7,133 bases of DNA from Pseudomonadota bacterium (lineage in GTDB: Bacteria > Pseudomonadota > Alphaproteobacteria > Rhodospirillales > Casp-alpha2), in NCBI GenBank assembly GCA_022563215.1, contig JADFNT010000084.1:1-7133 (forward strand), in the 5' to 3' direction. Each line of letters starts with the position of its first letter. The first letter of the stretch is position 1. Both the position numbers and the translations under genes were made by a program. Below the pieces are notes generated by a model. It had not been told where the DNA came from. It saw nothing but the letters and a program-made list of their open reading frames with translations, and made no database searches. This document shows, one piece after another, positions 1-7,133 of the stretch.

Positions 1-236
1 GCCGCGAAGGCACCGGCTGGATGTGGCGGATGATGGAACGCCTGGCCACCGGCGACATCCGCATCGAGGAAATCGACCTTCTGGAGGAAGTCACGCGCCA
101 GGTCGAAGGCCACACCATCTGCGCGCTGGGCGATGCGGCGGCGTGGCCGATCCAGGGCTTGTTGCGGCACTACCGCCCGCAATTGGAACAACGAATCGCC
201 GACCGTCAGGCGGCGGCAGACACCAAGGCCGCTTAA
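1..236 (+). CDS. nuoF: NADH-quinone oxidoreductase subunit F, C-terminal end (partial, 5' cut by window)
   Basis: This is the last 77 residues of NuoF, the peripheral-arm subunit that binds NADH and FMN and starts electron transfer in complex I. The reading frame enters with [14 protein letters not shown], the conserved segment just after the CxxCxxC ligands of the [4Fe-4S] cluster N3. The two leading bases (gc) fit the end of a Cys codon, as expected from the family motif CREGTGW. The fourth N3 ligand is the Cys in [13 protein letters not shown] (codon 120-122). It lies 40 residues after that presumed Cys, the spacing I recall for the family. The frame ends at a TAA (234-236) after a short charged and Ala-rich tail. 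The NADH- and FMN-binding domains lie upstream of the window. nuoG follows after 27 nt. The family call is firm; only the 5' extent is unseen. Confidence 0.96.
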   Translation, partial: REGTGWMWRMMERLATGDIRIEEIDLLEEVTRQVEGHTICALGDAAAWPIQGLLRHYRPQLEQRIADRQAAADTKAA

Positions 237-244
237 AAGCGGCC
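227..244 (+). other. Perfect 8-bp inverted repeat (stem-loop) across the nuoF stop codon
   Basis: The bases GGCCGCTT (227-234) are followed by AA and then by their exact reverse complement AAGCGGCC (237-244). In RNA this can form a stem of six G-C pairs plus one or two A-U pairs, closing a small A-rich loop that contains the nuoF TAA stop. No U-tract follows (next bases are cggaaacgg), so it does not look like a classical rho-independent terminator. It ends 19 nt before the nuoG ATG. It could influence mRNA processing, stability or coupling between nuoF and nuoG, but it may be incidental in GC-rich DNA. The repeat is seen directly; any role is inference. Confidence 0.5.
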
Positions 245-263
245 CGGAAACGGATTAACGAAG

Positions 264-2333
264 ATGCCCAAACTGACCATCGACGGCACGGAAATCGAAG
301 TCGAACCCGGATTGACGGTGTTGCAGGCCTGCGAGCAGATGGGGATCGAAATACCCCGGTTCTGTTATCACGAACGCCTTTCCATCGCCGGCAACTGCCG
401 CATGTGCCTGGTCGAAATGGAAAAGTCGCCCAAGCCCATTGCGTCGTGCGCCATGCCGGCGGCCGACGGCATGGTCATCCGTACCGACACCCCGGAAGTC
501 CGGAAAATGCGCAAGGGGGTGATGGAATTCCTGCTCATCAACCATCCGCTCGACTGCCCGATTTGCGACCAGGGCGGCGAATGCGACCTCCAGGATCAGG
601 CCATGGGGTACGGGCTCGACCACAGCCGCTACCAGGAAAACAAGCGCGCCGTCGAAAACAAGGACTTCGGCCCCCTGATCAAGACCATCATGACGCGGTG
701 TATCCATTGCACGCGCTGCATCCGCTTCGCCACCGAGATTGCCGGGGTGCCGGAACTGGGCGCCACCGGGCGTGGCGAAACCATGGAAGTCGGCACCTAT
801 GTGGAAAAGGCGCTGACGTCGGAACTGTCCGGCAACATGATCGACCTGTGCCCGGTAGGGGCGCTGACGTCGGGGCCTTATGCCTATGCGGCCCGGTCGT
901 GGGAGTTGGAAAAGACCGAGTCTATCGACACCATGGACGCCGTCGGCTCGGCCATCCGGGTCGATACCCGCGGGTCCGAAGTGATGCGAATTCTGCCGCG
1001 CCTGAACGAGGACGTGAACGAGGAATGGATATCCGACAAGACCCGCTTTGCCTGTGACGGGCTCCGGCTGCAACGGATCGACCGGCCCTATGTGCGGCAA
1101 AACGGAAAGCTGATGCCGGTTTCCTGGGATGACGCCTTCACTGCCATCGCCGAAAGGATCAACACCGTGGACGGCGGCCGCATCGCCGCCATCGCCGGCG
1201 ATATGGCCGATTGTGAATCGATGATGGCGCTGAAGGACCTGATGACGGCGCTCGGCTCGCCGCACACGGATTGCCGCCAGGACGGCGCCAAGCTGGATCC
1301 GTCTAACCGCTCAGGCTACCTGTTCAACACCACCATCCACGGCATCGAACATGCCGACGCCTGCCTTTTGATCGGCACCAACCCGCGCCTCGAAGCCCCG
1401 GTATTGAATGCCCGGCTGCGCAAGCGGTGGACCATGGGCGGTTTCCCCGTCGCCGTCGTCGGACCCGGCGCAGACCTGACATACGATTATCTGCTCCTGG
1501 GTTCGGGTCCCGATGCCCTGAAATCCATCGCCAGTGGCCACCATGACTTCGCCAAGGTCCTGAAGGCGGCCGAAAGGCCGATGTTGATTCTGGGCCAGGG
1601 GGCGCTCGCCCGGGACGACGGGGCCGAGATTCTTGGCCTTGCCCGCAAGATCGCCGAAGGCCGCGGCATGATCGACGCCCAATCGGGATGGAACGGTTTC
1701 AACGTGCTGCACACCGCCGCCGCCCGGGTCGGCGGGTTGGACCTGGGCTTTGTCCCCGGAAAAAGAGGGCGCGACACCTCAGGCGTTCTCGATGGCGCCG
1801 GCGACGGCAGCATCGAAGTCGTCTATTTGCTCGGCGCCGACGAGATCGATACGGACCGCCTCGGCGACGCCTTCGTCATTTATCAGGGCCACCACGGCGA
1901 CCGGGGGGCGCACCGGGCCGACGTCATCCTGCCCGGGGCCGCTTATACGGAAAAGAACGCCACCTACGTCAACACCGAAGGCCGCGTGCAACAGGCCCAG
2001 CGGGCGGCGTTCCCGCCCGGCGACGCACGCGAGGACTGGACCATCATCCGGGCGTTGTCCGATGTCTTGGGCCAACCCTTGCCGTACGACGATCTGAAGA
2101 TGGTCCGGGGGCGGTTGGTGGACGCCAATTCGGTGTTCCTCAACGTCGACGAGATCACGCCGGCTCCGTGGGGAGACTTCGGCAAGGAAGGCGAGCCATC
2201 CTCGGCGCCGTTTCGTTCGCCGATTGATAATTTTTACATGACCGACCCGATCAGCCGGGCCTCGGCGACCATGGCCGCGTGCACCGAACAATTGGGCGGC
2301 GGCGCAAGGAAAAAGACCGGAACCGATGGCTGA
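264..2333 (+). CDS. nuoG: NADH-quinone oxidoreductase subunit G (75-kDa iron-sulfur subunit)
   Basis: NuoG is the large iron-sulfur subunit of the peripheral arm and carries electrons from NuoF towards NuoI. The N-terminal ferredoxin-like domain (about 1-80) has C34, C45, C48 and C62, the ligands of [2Fe-2S] cluster N1b. Next come H94, C98, C101 and C107 ([14 protein letters not shown]), the His/Cys3 set of cluster N5. C146, C149, C152 and C196 (CIHCTRC...LCPVGAL) bind cluster N4. The rest (about 215-680) is the molybdopterin-oxidoreductase-like domain, which in this family keeps the fold without known Mo cofactor. There is no CxxCxxxC after C196, so the N7 site found in Escherichia coli and Thermus is absent. 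The 689-residue length fits the short alphaproteobacterial/mitochondrial form rather than the roughly 900-residue E. coli form. The ATG at 264 has only a weak ribosome site (GGA at 246-248, or AAG next to the start), but the N-terminal alignment of the N1b motif supports it. The stop overlaps nuoH. Confidence 0.97.
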   Translation: MPKLTIDGTEIEVEPGLTVLQACEQMGIEIPRFCYHERLSIAGNCRMCLVEMEKSPKPIASCAMPAADGMVIRTDTPEVRKMRKGVMEFLLINHPLDCPICDQGGECDLQDQAMGYGLDHSRYQENKRAVENKDFGPLIKTIMTRCIHCTRCIRFATEIAGVPELGATGRGETMEVGTYVEKALTSELSGNMIDLCPVGALTSGPYAYAARSWELEKTESIDTMDAVGSAIRVDTRGSEVMRILPRLNEDVNEEWISDKTRFACDGLRLQRIDRPYVRQNGKLMPVSWDDAFTAIAERINTVDGGRIAAIAGDMADCESMMALKDLMTALGSPHTDCRQDGAKLDPSNRSGYLFNTTIHGIEHADACLLIGTNPRLEAPVLNARLRKRWTMGGFPVAVVGPGADLTYDYLLLGSGPDALKSIASGHHDFAKVLKAAERPMLILGQGALARDDGAEILGLARKIAEGRGMIDAQSGWNGFNVLHTAAARVGGLDLGFVPGKRGRDTSGVLDGAGDGSIEVVYLLGADEIDTDRLGDAFVIYQGHHGDRGAHRADVILPGAAYTEKNATYVNTEGRVQQAQRAAFPPGDAREDWTIIRALSDVLGQPLPYDDLKMVRGRLVDANSVFLNVDEITPAPWGDFGKEGEPSSAPFRSPIDNFYMTDPISRASATMAACTEQLGGGARKKTGTDG

Positions 2334-3387
2334 TCCTTGGCTGCAACTTTGGCCCCAACTGTGGGATGGATACGTCTGGCCGGCGGCCTGGATCGTCATC
2401 AAGATCGTCGCTATCGTCGCGCCGGTGCTTTTGTCGGTGGCCTATCTGACTTATGTCGAGCGCAAGGTCATCGGTGCCATGCATCTTCGGCGCGGGCCCA
2501 ACGTCGTCGGCCCGTTCGGGTTGTTGCAGCCGATCGCCGACGGGTTGAAGCTGTTCGTCAAGGAAACGATCATACCATCGGGCGCCAACCGCGGTGTTTT
2601 CATCGCCGCGCCCTGTCTGACCTTTATTCTGGCGCTGATCGCCTGGGCCGTGATCCCCTTCGGCGACGGCCTGGTGCTGGCCAACATCAACGTCGGCATC
2701 CTTTATCTGTTCGCCGTCTCGTCGCTGGGCGTCTACGGCGTCCTGATGGCCGGTTGGGCGTCCAATTCACGTTATGCCTTCCTCGGCGCGTTGCGTTCGG
2801 CGGCGCAGATGGTGTCTTACGAGATCTCCATGGGCTTCATCATCATCACCGTACTGCTGCTGGCGGGTTCGCTGAACCTGTCGGACATCGTGCGCGCGCA
2901 AAAGGACCTCTGGTTCGTGGTGCCGCTGTTCCCGATGGCGGTGATCTTCTTTATCTCGACCCTTGCCGAAACCAACCGCCATCCCTTCGACATGCCGGAA
3001 GCCGAGGCCGAACTGGTGGCCGGTTACAACGTCGAGTATTCGGCGATGACGTTCGCGCTGTTTTTCCTCGGCGAATACGCCAACATGATCCTGATGGCCG
3101 CCATGACGACGGTGCTGTTCCTGGGCGGCTGGCTGCCGCCGATGGACATCGTTCCCTTCACCCTGATACCGGGGCCGGTGTGGTTCGCGTTCAAGATCGC
3201 GGCGGTGCTGTTCATTTTCCTGTGGGTGCGGGCGACTTTCCCCCGCTACCGCTACGATCAGTTGATGCGCCTCGGCTGGAAGGTGTTCCTGCCGATTTCC
3301 CTGGCCGCCGTGGTCGTCGTCGGCGGCGCCGTGGTGGCCTTCGATTTGTCGCCGGTGGCGGGCGATCTGGCGCCGGTGGCGAGATAG
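2326..3387 (+). CDS. nuoH: NADH-quinone oxidoreductase subunit H (ND1 homologue)
   Basis: NuoH is the inner-membrane subunit at the joint of the two arms. It forms most of the quinone-binding chamber and links quinone reduction to proton pumping. The 353-residue protein has about eight membrane segments (roughly 20-42, 90-111, 121-142, 163-182, 196-214, 239-263, 282-303, 319-340). Family hallmarks are [20 protein letters not shown] (43-62), [10 protein letters not shown] (157-166), the acidic matrix-side loop [17 protein letters not shown] (215-231) and [17 protein letters not shown] (302-318). The loop and the arginines around it are known to matter for quinone binding and coupling. The ATG lies inside the last codons of nuoG, giving an 8-nt overlap in a different frame, which suggests translational coupling. 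The C-terminus ends in a small internal repeat, [14 protein letters not shown], described separately. Start and family are well supported. Confidence 0.97.
   Translation: MADPWLQLWPQLWDGYVWPAAWIVIKIVAIVAPVLLSVAYLTYVERKVIGAMHLRRGPNVVGPFGLLQPIADGLKLFVKETIIPSGANRGVFIAAPCLTFILALIAWAVIPFGDGLVLANINVGILYLFAVSSLGVYGVLMAGWASNSRYAFLGALRSAAQMVSYEISMGFIIITVLLLAGSLNLSDIVRAQKDLWFVVPLFPMAVIFFISTLAETNRHPFDMPEAEAELVAGYNVEYSAMTFALFFLGEYANMILMAAMTTVLFLGGWLPPMDIVPFTLIPGPVWFAFKIAAVLFIFLWVRATFPRYRYDQLMRLGWKVFLPISLAAVVVVGGAVVAFDLSPVAGDLAPVAR
3342..3381 (+). repeat. Imperfect 21-bp tandem duplication at the 3' end of nuoH
   Basis: Bases 3342-3360 and 3363-3381 match at 17 of 19 positions with a period of 21 bp, and share an uninterrupted 11-base identity (CGCCGGTGGCG at 3350-3360 and 3371-3381). 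In protein the two units read DLSPVA and DLAPVA, placed just before the stop in the tail after the last membrane segment. The in-frame period of seven codons is what a replication-slippage duplication would leave. It lies outside conserved NuoH motifs and is probably neutral. Confidence 0.6.
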
Positions 3388-3393
3388 AGGAGG
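3388..3393 (+). promoter_or_regulatory. Strong Shine-Dalgarno site for nuoI
   Basis: A full AGGAGG starts directly after the nuoH TAG stop and sits 10 nt before the nuoI ATG at 3404. It is the only complete consensus site at any junction in this window and fixes the nuoI start over the later in-frame Met codons. Confidence 0.8.
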
Positions 3394-3403
3394 CGGACAG
3401 GCA

Positions 3404-3892
3404 ATGAGCTTCATCAGACGAAAACTCAGAACGGTGTTATTGGGTGAGCTGGTCCTCGGCATGGCGCTGACGTTCCGCTACATGTTCCGCAAGAAGGTGA
3501 CCATCAACTACCCCTTCGAGAAAGGCCCCTTGAGCCCGCGCTTCCGGGGCGAGCATGCGCTCAGGCGTTATGCCAACGGCGAGGAACGCTGCATCGCGTG
3601 CAAGCTGTGCGAAGCCATATGCCCGGCCCAGGCGATCACCATCGAGGCCGAACCCCGCGCCGACGGATCGCGCCGCACCACGCGTTATGACATCGACATG
3701 GTGAAGTGCATTTACTGCGGGCTCTGCGAAGAGGCCTGCCCGGTGGACGCCATCGTCGAGGGGCCGAATTTCGAGTACGCGACGGAGACTCGCGAAGAGC
3801 TTTTGTACGACAAGGAAAAACTGCTCGCCAACGGCGACCGCTGGGAGACGGAAATCGCCGAACGTCTGCGCGCCAACGCGGCTTACCGGTAG
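3404..3892 (+). CDS. nuoI: NADH-quinone oxidoreductase subunit I (TYKY-type 8Fe ferredoxin)
   Basis: NuoI carries the tetranuclear clusters N6a and N6b, which pass electrons from NuoG to cluster N2 in NuoB. The 162-residue protein begins with a hydrophobic/amphipathic helix (about 8-28) that rests against the membrane arm. It then has the family signature [20 protein letters not shown] (35-54). Two ferredoxin motifs follow: C63, C66, C69, C73 ([12 protein letters not shown]) and C102, C105, C108, C112 ([12 protein letters not shown]). In such 2[4Fe-4S] ferredoxins the last Cys of each motif ligates the other cluster. The tail [20 protein letters not shown] (121-140) is also typical of the family. 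Length and N-terminus match alphaproteobacterial NuoI and mature mitochondrial TYKY. The start is set by the AGGAGG at 3388-3393. A 28-nt purine-rich gap separates it from nuoJ. Confidence 0.97.
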   Translation: MSFIRRKLRTVLLGELVLGMALTFRYMFRKKVTINYPFEKGPLSPRFRGEHALRRYANGEERCIACKLCEAICPAQAITIEAEPRADGSRRTTRYDIDMVKCIYCGLCEEACPVDAIVEGPNFEYATETREELLYDKEKLLANGDRWETEIAERLRANAAYR

Positions 3893-3920
3893 GGACGGAC
3901 AAGGGACCTGAAGTTTTAAG

Positions 3921-4532
3921 ATGATACAGGCTCTGGCATTCTACATGTTCGCGTTGATCACCGTGGCCTCCGCGGTGATGGTCATTTCAGCGCGCAACCC
4001 CGTCCATTCGGTGTTGTTCCTGATCCTGACGTTTTTCAATGCGGCCGGGCTGTTCGTTCTTTTGGGCGCCGAATTCCTGGCCATGATCCTTGTCCTCGTT
4101 TACGTCGGCGCGGTGGCAGTGTTGTTCATGTTCGTGGTCATGATGCTGGACATCAATTTCGTCGAACTGCGCCAGGGGTTCCTGCAATACCTGCCGCTGG
4201 GCGCCATCATCGGCCTGCTGATGCTGGCGGAATTGTTTATCGTCGTCGGCGGCAACGCCCTGACCCCGTTAGCCGTAGCGGGCGGATCGATGCCGATCCC
4301 GCCCGCCGCCGCCGTCACCAACACCGAGGCCCTGGGCGCGTTGATCTATACCCACTACATCTATCTGTTCCAGGCCGCCGGCATGATCCTGCTGGTCGCC
4401 ATGATCGGCGCCATCGTCCTCACGCACCGGACCCGCAAGGGGGTGCGCAAGCAGCGCATCGCCGATCAGATCGCACGGCGCGCCGAAGAAACGATCGAGT
4501 TGGTCAAGGTCGAACCGGGGAAGGGAATCTGA
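3921..4532 (+). CDS. nuoJ: NADH-quinone oxidoreductase subunit J (ND6 homologue)
   Basis: NuoJ is a small membrane subunit beside NuoK that helps couple quinone reduction to the antiporter-like subunits. The 203-residue protein shows five membrane segments (about 3-23, 29-49, 55-76, 91-111, 145-168). [20 protein letters not shown] (24-43) is the conserved N-terminal region. The third segment, [18 protein letters not shown] (59-76), is the most conserved part and corresponds to the helix where structures show a pi-bulge that changes with enzyme state. Y61 is at or near the conserved tyrosine. A charged 35-residue tail ([10 protein letters not shown]... to the end) is cytoplasmic by the positive-inside rule. 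The ATG has a moderate AAGGGA upstream (3901-3906), spaced farther than ideal. The TGA stop shares one base with the nuoK ATG. Confidence 0.95.
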   Translation: MIQALAFYMFALITVASAVMVISARNPVHSVLFLILTFFNAAGLFVLLGAEFLAMILVLVYVGAVAVLFMFVVMMLDINFVELRQGFLQYLPLGAIIGLLMLAELFIVVGGNALTPLAVAGGSMPIPPAAAVTNTEALGALIYTHYIYLFQAAGMILLVAMIGAIVLTHRTRKGVRKQRIADQIARRAEETIELVKVEPGKGI

Positions 4533-4843
4533 TGTTCGAGATCGGCCTTTCCCATTACCTCAGCGTCGCCGCGATCCTGTTCACGCTCGGCATCCTGGGC
4601 ATCTTCCTCAACCGCAAGAACGTCATCGTCATCCTGATGTCGGTGGAACTGATGCTGCTGGCGGTCAATATCAACCTGGTCGCCTTTTCGTCCCATCTGG
4701 GCGACCTGGTGGGGCAGGTCTTCGCCCTGTTCGTGCTTACCGTGGCGGCCGCCGAGTCCGCCATCGGCCTCGCCATCCTGGTGGTTTATTTCCGCAACCG
4801 CGGCTCCATCGCCGTCGAAGACATCAACATGATGAAGGGGTAG
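4532..4843 (+). CDS. nuoK: NADH-quinone oxidoreductase subunit K (ND4L homologue)
   Basis: NuoK is the smallest antiporter-like membrane subunit of complex I and links the quinone-side channel to NuoN. The 103-residue protein has three membrane segments (about 8-26, 31-54, 60-86). Two acidic residues sit inside the membrane: E39 in [13 protein letters not shown] and E75 in [13 protein letters not shown]. These match the two conserved glutamates (E36 and E72 in Escherichia coli) needed for proton transfer. The start is joined to the nuoJ stop in a TGATG arrangement (1-nt overlap), and a GGGGAAGGGA stretch just upstream, inside nuoJ, serves as a good ribosome site. The stop-start arrangement points to coupled translation of nuoJ and nuoK. 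Confidence 0.97.
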   Translation: MFEIGLSHYLSVAAILFTLGILGIFLNRKNVIVILMSVELMLLAVNINLVAFSSHLGDLVGQVFALFVLTVAAAESAIGLAILVVYFRNRGSIAVEDINMMKG

Positions 4844-4847
4844 GGGA

Positions 4848-6803
4848 ATGTTCGAAACCATCGCCGTCTTCCTGCCGCTCGCCGGTGCGTGTATCGCCGG
4901 CATGTTGGCGTTTGCCCGTGCCGACGACGAAAAAAAGCAGGGCCGCATCGATGCCGCTGCCCAATGGGTGACCTGCGGCGCCATGGTTCTCGCGGCGGTG
5001 TTCGCCGGGATCGTGTTCTCGGACGTGGTCCTGGGCCAGAATCCCCGCACGGTGGAGTTGTTCACCTGGATCGATTCCGGGGCCATGGAAGTCAGCTGGG
5101 CGATCAAGATGGATACCCTGTCGGCGGTGATGCTGTTGATGGTCACCACGGTGGCGGCGGTGATCCACATCTATTCCATCGGCTACATGCATCATGACCC
5201 CGGCATCCCCCGGTTCATGGCTTATTTGTGCCTGTTTACCTTCTTCATGCTGATGCTGGTGTCGGCCGACAACCTGGTGCAGCTTTTCTTCGGCTGGGAA
5301 GGGGTGGGCCTGTGTTCGTACCTGCTGATCGGGTTCTGGTACGACCGCCCGGCGGCCAACGCCGCCGCCATCAAGGCCTTCGTCGTCAACCGGGTCGGCG
5401 ATTTCGGGTTCGCGCTCGGCATTTTCGCCATCTTCGTGCTGTTCGAGACCGTGGATTACGACACCATCTTCGCCGCCGCGCCGGGCAAGGCGGGGGCGAC
5501 GTTGCAAGTGTTCGGCGTCGAATTCCACGCCATCACGGTGTGCACGGTGCTGCTGTTTATCGGCGCCATGGGCAAATCGGCGCAATTGGGTCTGCACACC
5601 TGGCTGCCCGACGCCATGGAAGGCCCGACCCCGGTGTCGGCCCTGATCCATGCCGCGACCATGGTCACCGCCGGCGTCTTCATGGTCGTCCGGATGTCGC
5701 CGCTGTTCGAATTTTCCGAAACCGCGCTGACCCTGGTCACCGTCGTCGGCGCGTCGACGGCGATCTTCGCCGCCACGGTGGCCTGCGTGCAGAACGATAT
5801 CAAACGGGTGATCGCTTATTCCACCTGTTCGCAATTGGGATACATGTTCTTCGCCGCCGGCGTGTCGGCGTATTCGGCCGGCATTTTCCATCTCGTCACC
5901 CATGCGTTCTTCAAGGCGCTGTTGTTTCTCGGCGCCGGCTTGGTTATTCACGCCATGTCCGACGAAAAGGACATGCGCAAGATGGGCGGGCTTGGGCGGT
6001 TGATTCCGGTGACCTATGCGCTGATGTTGATCGGCTCGCTGGCCCTGGCCGGCATCTGGCCGTTCGCCGGTTATTACTCCAAGGACGTGATCCTCGAAGC
6101 CGCCTACGCCGCCGACACCGGGATCGGCGGGTATGCCTTCTGGCTCGGCATCACGGCGGCGTTCCTGACCGCGTTTTATTCCTGGCGGCTGCTGCTGATG
6201 ACGTTCCACGGGGCACCCCGGGCCGACAAGAAGGTGATGGCCCGGGTCCACGAAAGCCCGAAGATTATGATCCTGCCGCTGTTCGTGCTGGCGGCGGGGG
6301 CCATGTTCATGGGCTATATCGGTTTCGAGAGCTTCGTCGGCCAACGGGCGGGAGAATTCTGGGGCGAGTCGATCCTGGTCCTGGCCAGCCACCCGGCGCT
6401 CGAAGCCGCCCACGGCGTGCCGGCCTGGGTCAAATTCCTGCCGCTGGGGGTCGGCGTCGCCGGGATCGGGCTGGCCTATGTTTTCTATATGCTGGCGCCC
6501 GGCCTGCCGGCCCTGATTGCCGGGCGGTTCCAGGTTATTCACCGGTTCCTGGTCAAAAAATGGTACTTCGACGAGCTCTATGACCTGGTGTTCGTGCGCC
6601 CGGCCTTTTATCTCGGGCGCGGGTTCTGGAAGACCGGCGACGGGTCGCTGATCGACGGCGTCGGGCCGGACGGGGTATCGGCCGCGGTGCTGAACCTGGC
6701 GCGGCGCGCCGGGGCGCTGCAGACCGGCTACCTTTACCATTACGCATTCGCCATGCTCACCGGCGTCGTTGTCCTGGTGACATGGTATTTGTTCCAGCAT
6801 TAA
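4848..6803 (+). CDS. nuoL: NADH-quinone oxidoreductase subunit L (ND5 homologue, distal antiporter-like subunit)
   Basis: NuoL is the distal proton-pumping subunit of the membrane arm, related to Mrp-type Na+/H+ antiporters. The 651-residue protein has about 15 membrane helices, then a long lateral helix (about 555-625) and a final membrane anchor (about 627-649). Key residues are present: E151 in GWEGVGLCSYLLIGFW, D185 in NRVGDFGFALG, K243 in GAMGKSAQLGLHTWLPDAM, H250, H268 in VSALIHAATMVTAG, H348 and H352 with K356 in HLVTHAFFKALLFL, and K412 in YYSKD. These match the glutamate, lysine and histidine residues of the family's proton path. WYFDELYDLVFVRP (572-585) is the conserved C-terminal segment. 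The ATG follows the nuoK stop by 4 nt, and GAAGGGGTAGGGG just before it is a strong ribosome site overlapping the end of nuoK. No key residue is missing and no frameshift is seen. Confidence 0.97.
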   Translation: MFETIAVFLPLAGACIAGMLAFARADDEKKQGRIDAAAQWVTCGAMVLAAVFAGIVFSDVVLGQNPRTVELFTWIDSGAMEVSWAIKMDTLSAVMLLMVTTVAAVIHIYSIGYMHHDPGIPRFMAYLCLFTFFMLMLVSADNLVQLFFGWEGVGLCSYLLIGFWYDRPAANAAAIKAFVVNRVGDFGFALGIFAIFVLFETVDYDTIFAAAPGKAGATLQVFGVEFHAITVCTVLLFIGAMGKSAQLGLHTWLPDAMEGPTPVSALIHAATMVTAGVFMVVRMSPLFEFSETALTLVTVVGASTAIFAATVACVQNDIKRVIAYSTCSQLGYMFFAAGVSAYSAGIFHLVTHAFFKALLFLGAGLVIHAMSDEKDMRKMGGLGRLIPVTYALMLIGSLALAGIWPFAGYYSKDVILEAAYAADTGIGGYAFWLGITAAFLTAFYSWRLLLMTFHGAPRADKKVMARVHESPKIMILPLFVLAAGAMFMGYIGFESFVGQRAGEFWGESILVLASHPALEAAHGVPAWVKFLPLGVGVAGIGLAYVFYMLAPGLPALIAGRFQVIHRFLVKKWYFDELYDLVFVRPAFYLGRGFWKTGDGSLIDGVGPDGVSAAVLNLARRAGALQTGYLYHYAFAMLTGVVVLVTWYLFQH

Positions 6804-6816
6804 GGCGCGGGCCGTC

Positions 6817-7133
6817 ATGCAGAACTTTCCCCTCCTGTCGCTTCTGATCTTCCTGCCGTTGGTCGGCGCCGTGCTGATTCTGGTGCTGGCGCGCGGCGAT
6901 GAGGCCGTGGTGGCGCGGAATTCCCGGTGGACGGCGTTGTGGACGGCGGGGATCAATTTCCTGCTGTCGCTGTTCATTTGGGTCCATTTCGACACCACCA
7001 CCGCCGATTTCCAGTTCGTCGAATACGCGGCTTGGATGCCGGCCTTCAACATCAACTACAAAATGGGGATCGACGGCATTTCCATGCTGTTCGTGCTGTT
7101 GACGACCCTGTTGACGCCGATCTGCATACTGGC
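6817..7133 (+). CDS. nuoM: NADH-quinone oxidoreductase subunit M, N-terminal part (partial, 3' cut by window)
   Basis: This is the first 105 residues of NuoM, the ND4-like antiporter subunit located between NuoL and NuoN. The visible part has a first membrane helix (about 5-25, LLSLLIFLPLVGAVLILVL), a second (about 38-56), a periplasmic loop, and the conserved YKMGIDGISMLFVLLTTLL (81-99) that starts the third helix. WMPAFNINYKMGIDGIS is a typical NuoM signature and differs from the matching NuoL region (EVSWAIKMDTLS). The catalytic Glu and Lys residues lie beyond the window. The ATG is 13 nt after the nuoL stop. The ribosome site is weak (AAGG at 6802-6805, 11 nt upstream), but the start aligns with the family N-terminus. 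The frame is open to the last base. Confidence 0.95.
   Translation, partial: MQNFPLLSLLIFLPLVGAVLILVLARGDEAVVARNSRWTALWTAGINFLLSLFIWVHFDTTTADFQFVEYAAWMPAFNINYKMGIDGISMLFVLLTTLLTPICIL

Noticed and set aside
227..250. Possible rho-independent terminator after nuoF.
   Set aside because: The stem is present but no T-run follows, and the operon clearly continues into nuoG 19 nt later.
23..1057. A 344-codon + strand frame overlapping the nuoF end and the first part of nuoG.
   Set aside because: It is an out-of-frame shadow, Arg/Gly/His/Pro-rich and low in complexity. The nuoF and nuoG frames account for the same bases with clear family motifs.
255..1265. A 336-codon - strand frame opposite nuoG.
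   Set aside because: It is an antisense shadow caused by GC-biased codon use. The nuoG frame carries all expected iron-sulfur ligands over this region.
5228..6583. A 451-codon + strand frame inside nuoL.
   Set aside because: It is a +1/+2 shadow of nuoL with Arg-rich composition and no domain. nuoL is intact through the same span.
4824..7055. A 743-codon open frame on the - strand opposite nuoL and part of nuoM.
   Set aside because: It lies antisense to well-conserved complex I genes. Its translation is rich in His, Gln, Arg, Gly and Asp with no recognisable domain, which is what high third-position GC gives on the opposite strand. No ribosome site or separate gene context supports it.
1..7133. 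A novel or accessory system (defence genes, mobile element, CRISPR, extra ORF inserted in the operon).
   Set aside because: Every junction is 28 nt or shorter and every gene is a recognised nuo subunit in canonical order. There is no room for an additional gene, and no repeats or integration marks were seen.

Overview
The window is an interior piece of a bacterial nuo operon, which encodes the proton-pumping NADH:quinone oxidoreductase (respiratory complex I). All genes lie on the + strand in the canonical order nuoF (3' end), nuoG, nuoH, nuoI, nuoJ, nuoK, nuoL, nuoM (5' end). Both end genes are cut by the window edges. No foreign gene, mobile element, RNA gene or CRISPR array is inserted, and no non-coding stretch exceeds about 30 bases.

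The DNA is GC-rich with strong G/C preference at third codon positions. This produces many long open shadow frames, including one of 743 codons antisense to nuoL. The proteins look like the alphaproteobacterial/mitochondrial type of complex I. NuoG is the short form (689 residues) without the extra N7 iron-sulfur motif, and NuoI is a 162-residue protein with an N-terminal segment and '[23 protein letters not shown]' region typical of alphaproteobacteria and of the mitochondrial TYKY subunit. An alphaproteobacterium, perhaps related to Rhodospirillales, is the best guess. The order-level placement is inference only.

Layout: 1-236 is the NuoF C-terminus carrying the last ligand of cluster N3. 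264-2333 is NuoG (clusters N1b, N5, N4). 2326-3387 is NuoH (quinone-chamber membrane subunit). 3404-3892 is NuoI (clusters N6a and N6b). 3921-4532 is NuoJ, 4532-4843 NuoK, 4848-6803 NuoL and 6817-7133 the start of NuoM. Electrons pass from NADH/FMN in NuoF through N3, N1b, N4 and N5 in NuoF and NuoG, then N6a and N6b in NuoI, to N2 and quinone near NuoH. The antiporter-like subunits NuoL and NuoM (with NuoN, outside the window), together with NuoK and NuoJ, form the proton-pumping membrane arm.

Gene junctions are tight: 27 nt, 8-nt overlap, 16 nt, 28 nt, 1-nt overlap, 4 nt and 13 nt. This suggests one polycistronic message with translational coupling at several joints. No promoter or terminator is visible. 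The only notable non-coding structure is a perfect 8-bp inverted repeat across the nuoF stop codon. The only notable coding oddity is a 21-bp near-perfect tandem duplication at the 3' end of nuoH. I see no previously undescribed system here; the region is an ordinary, intact housekeeping operon.
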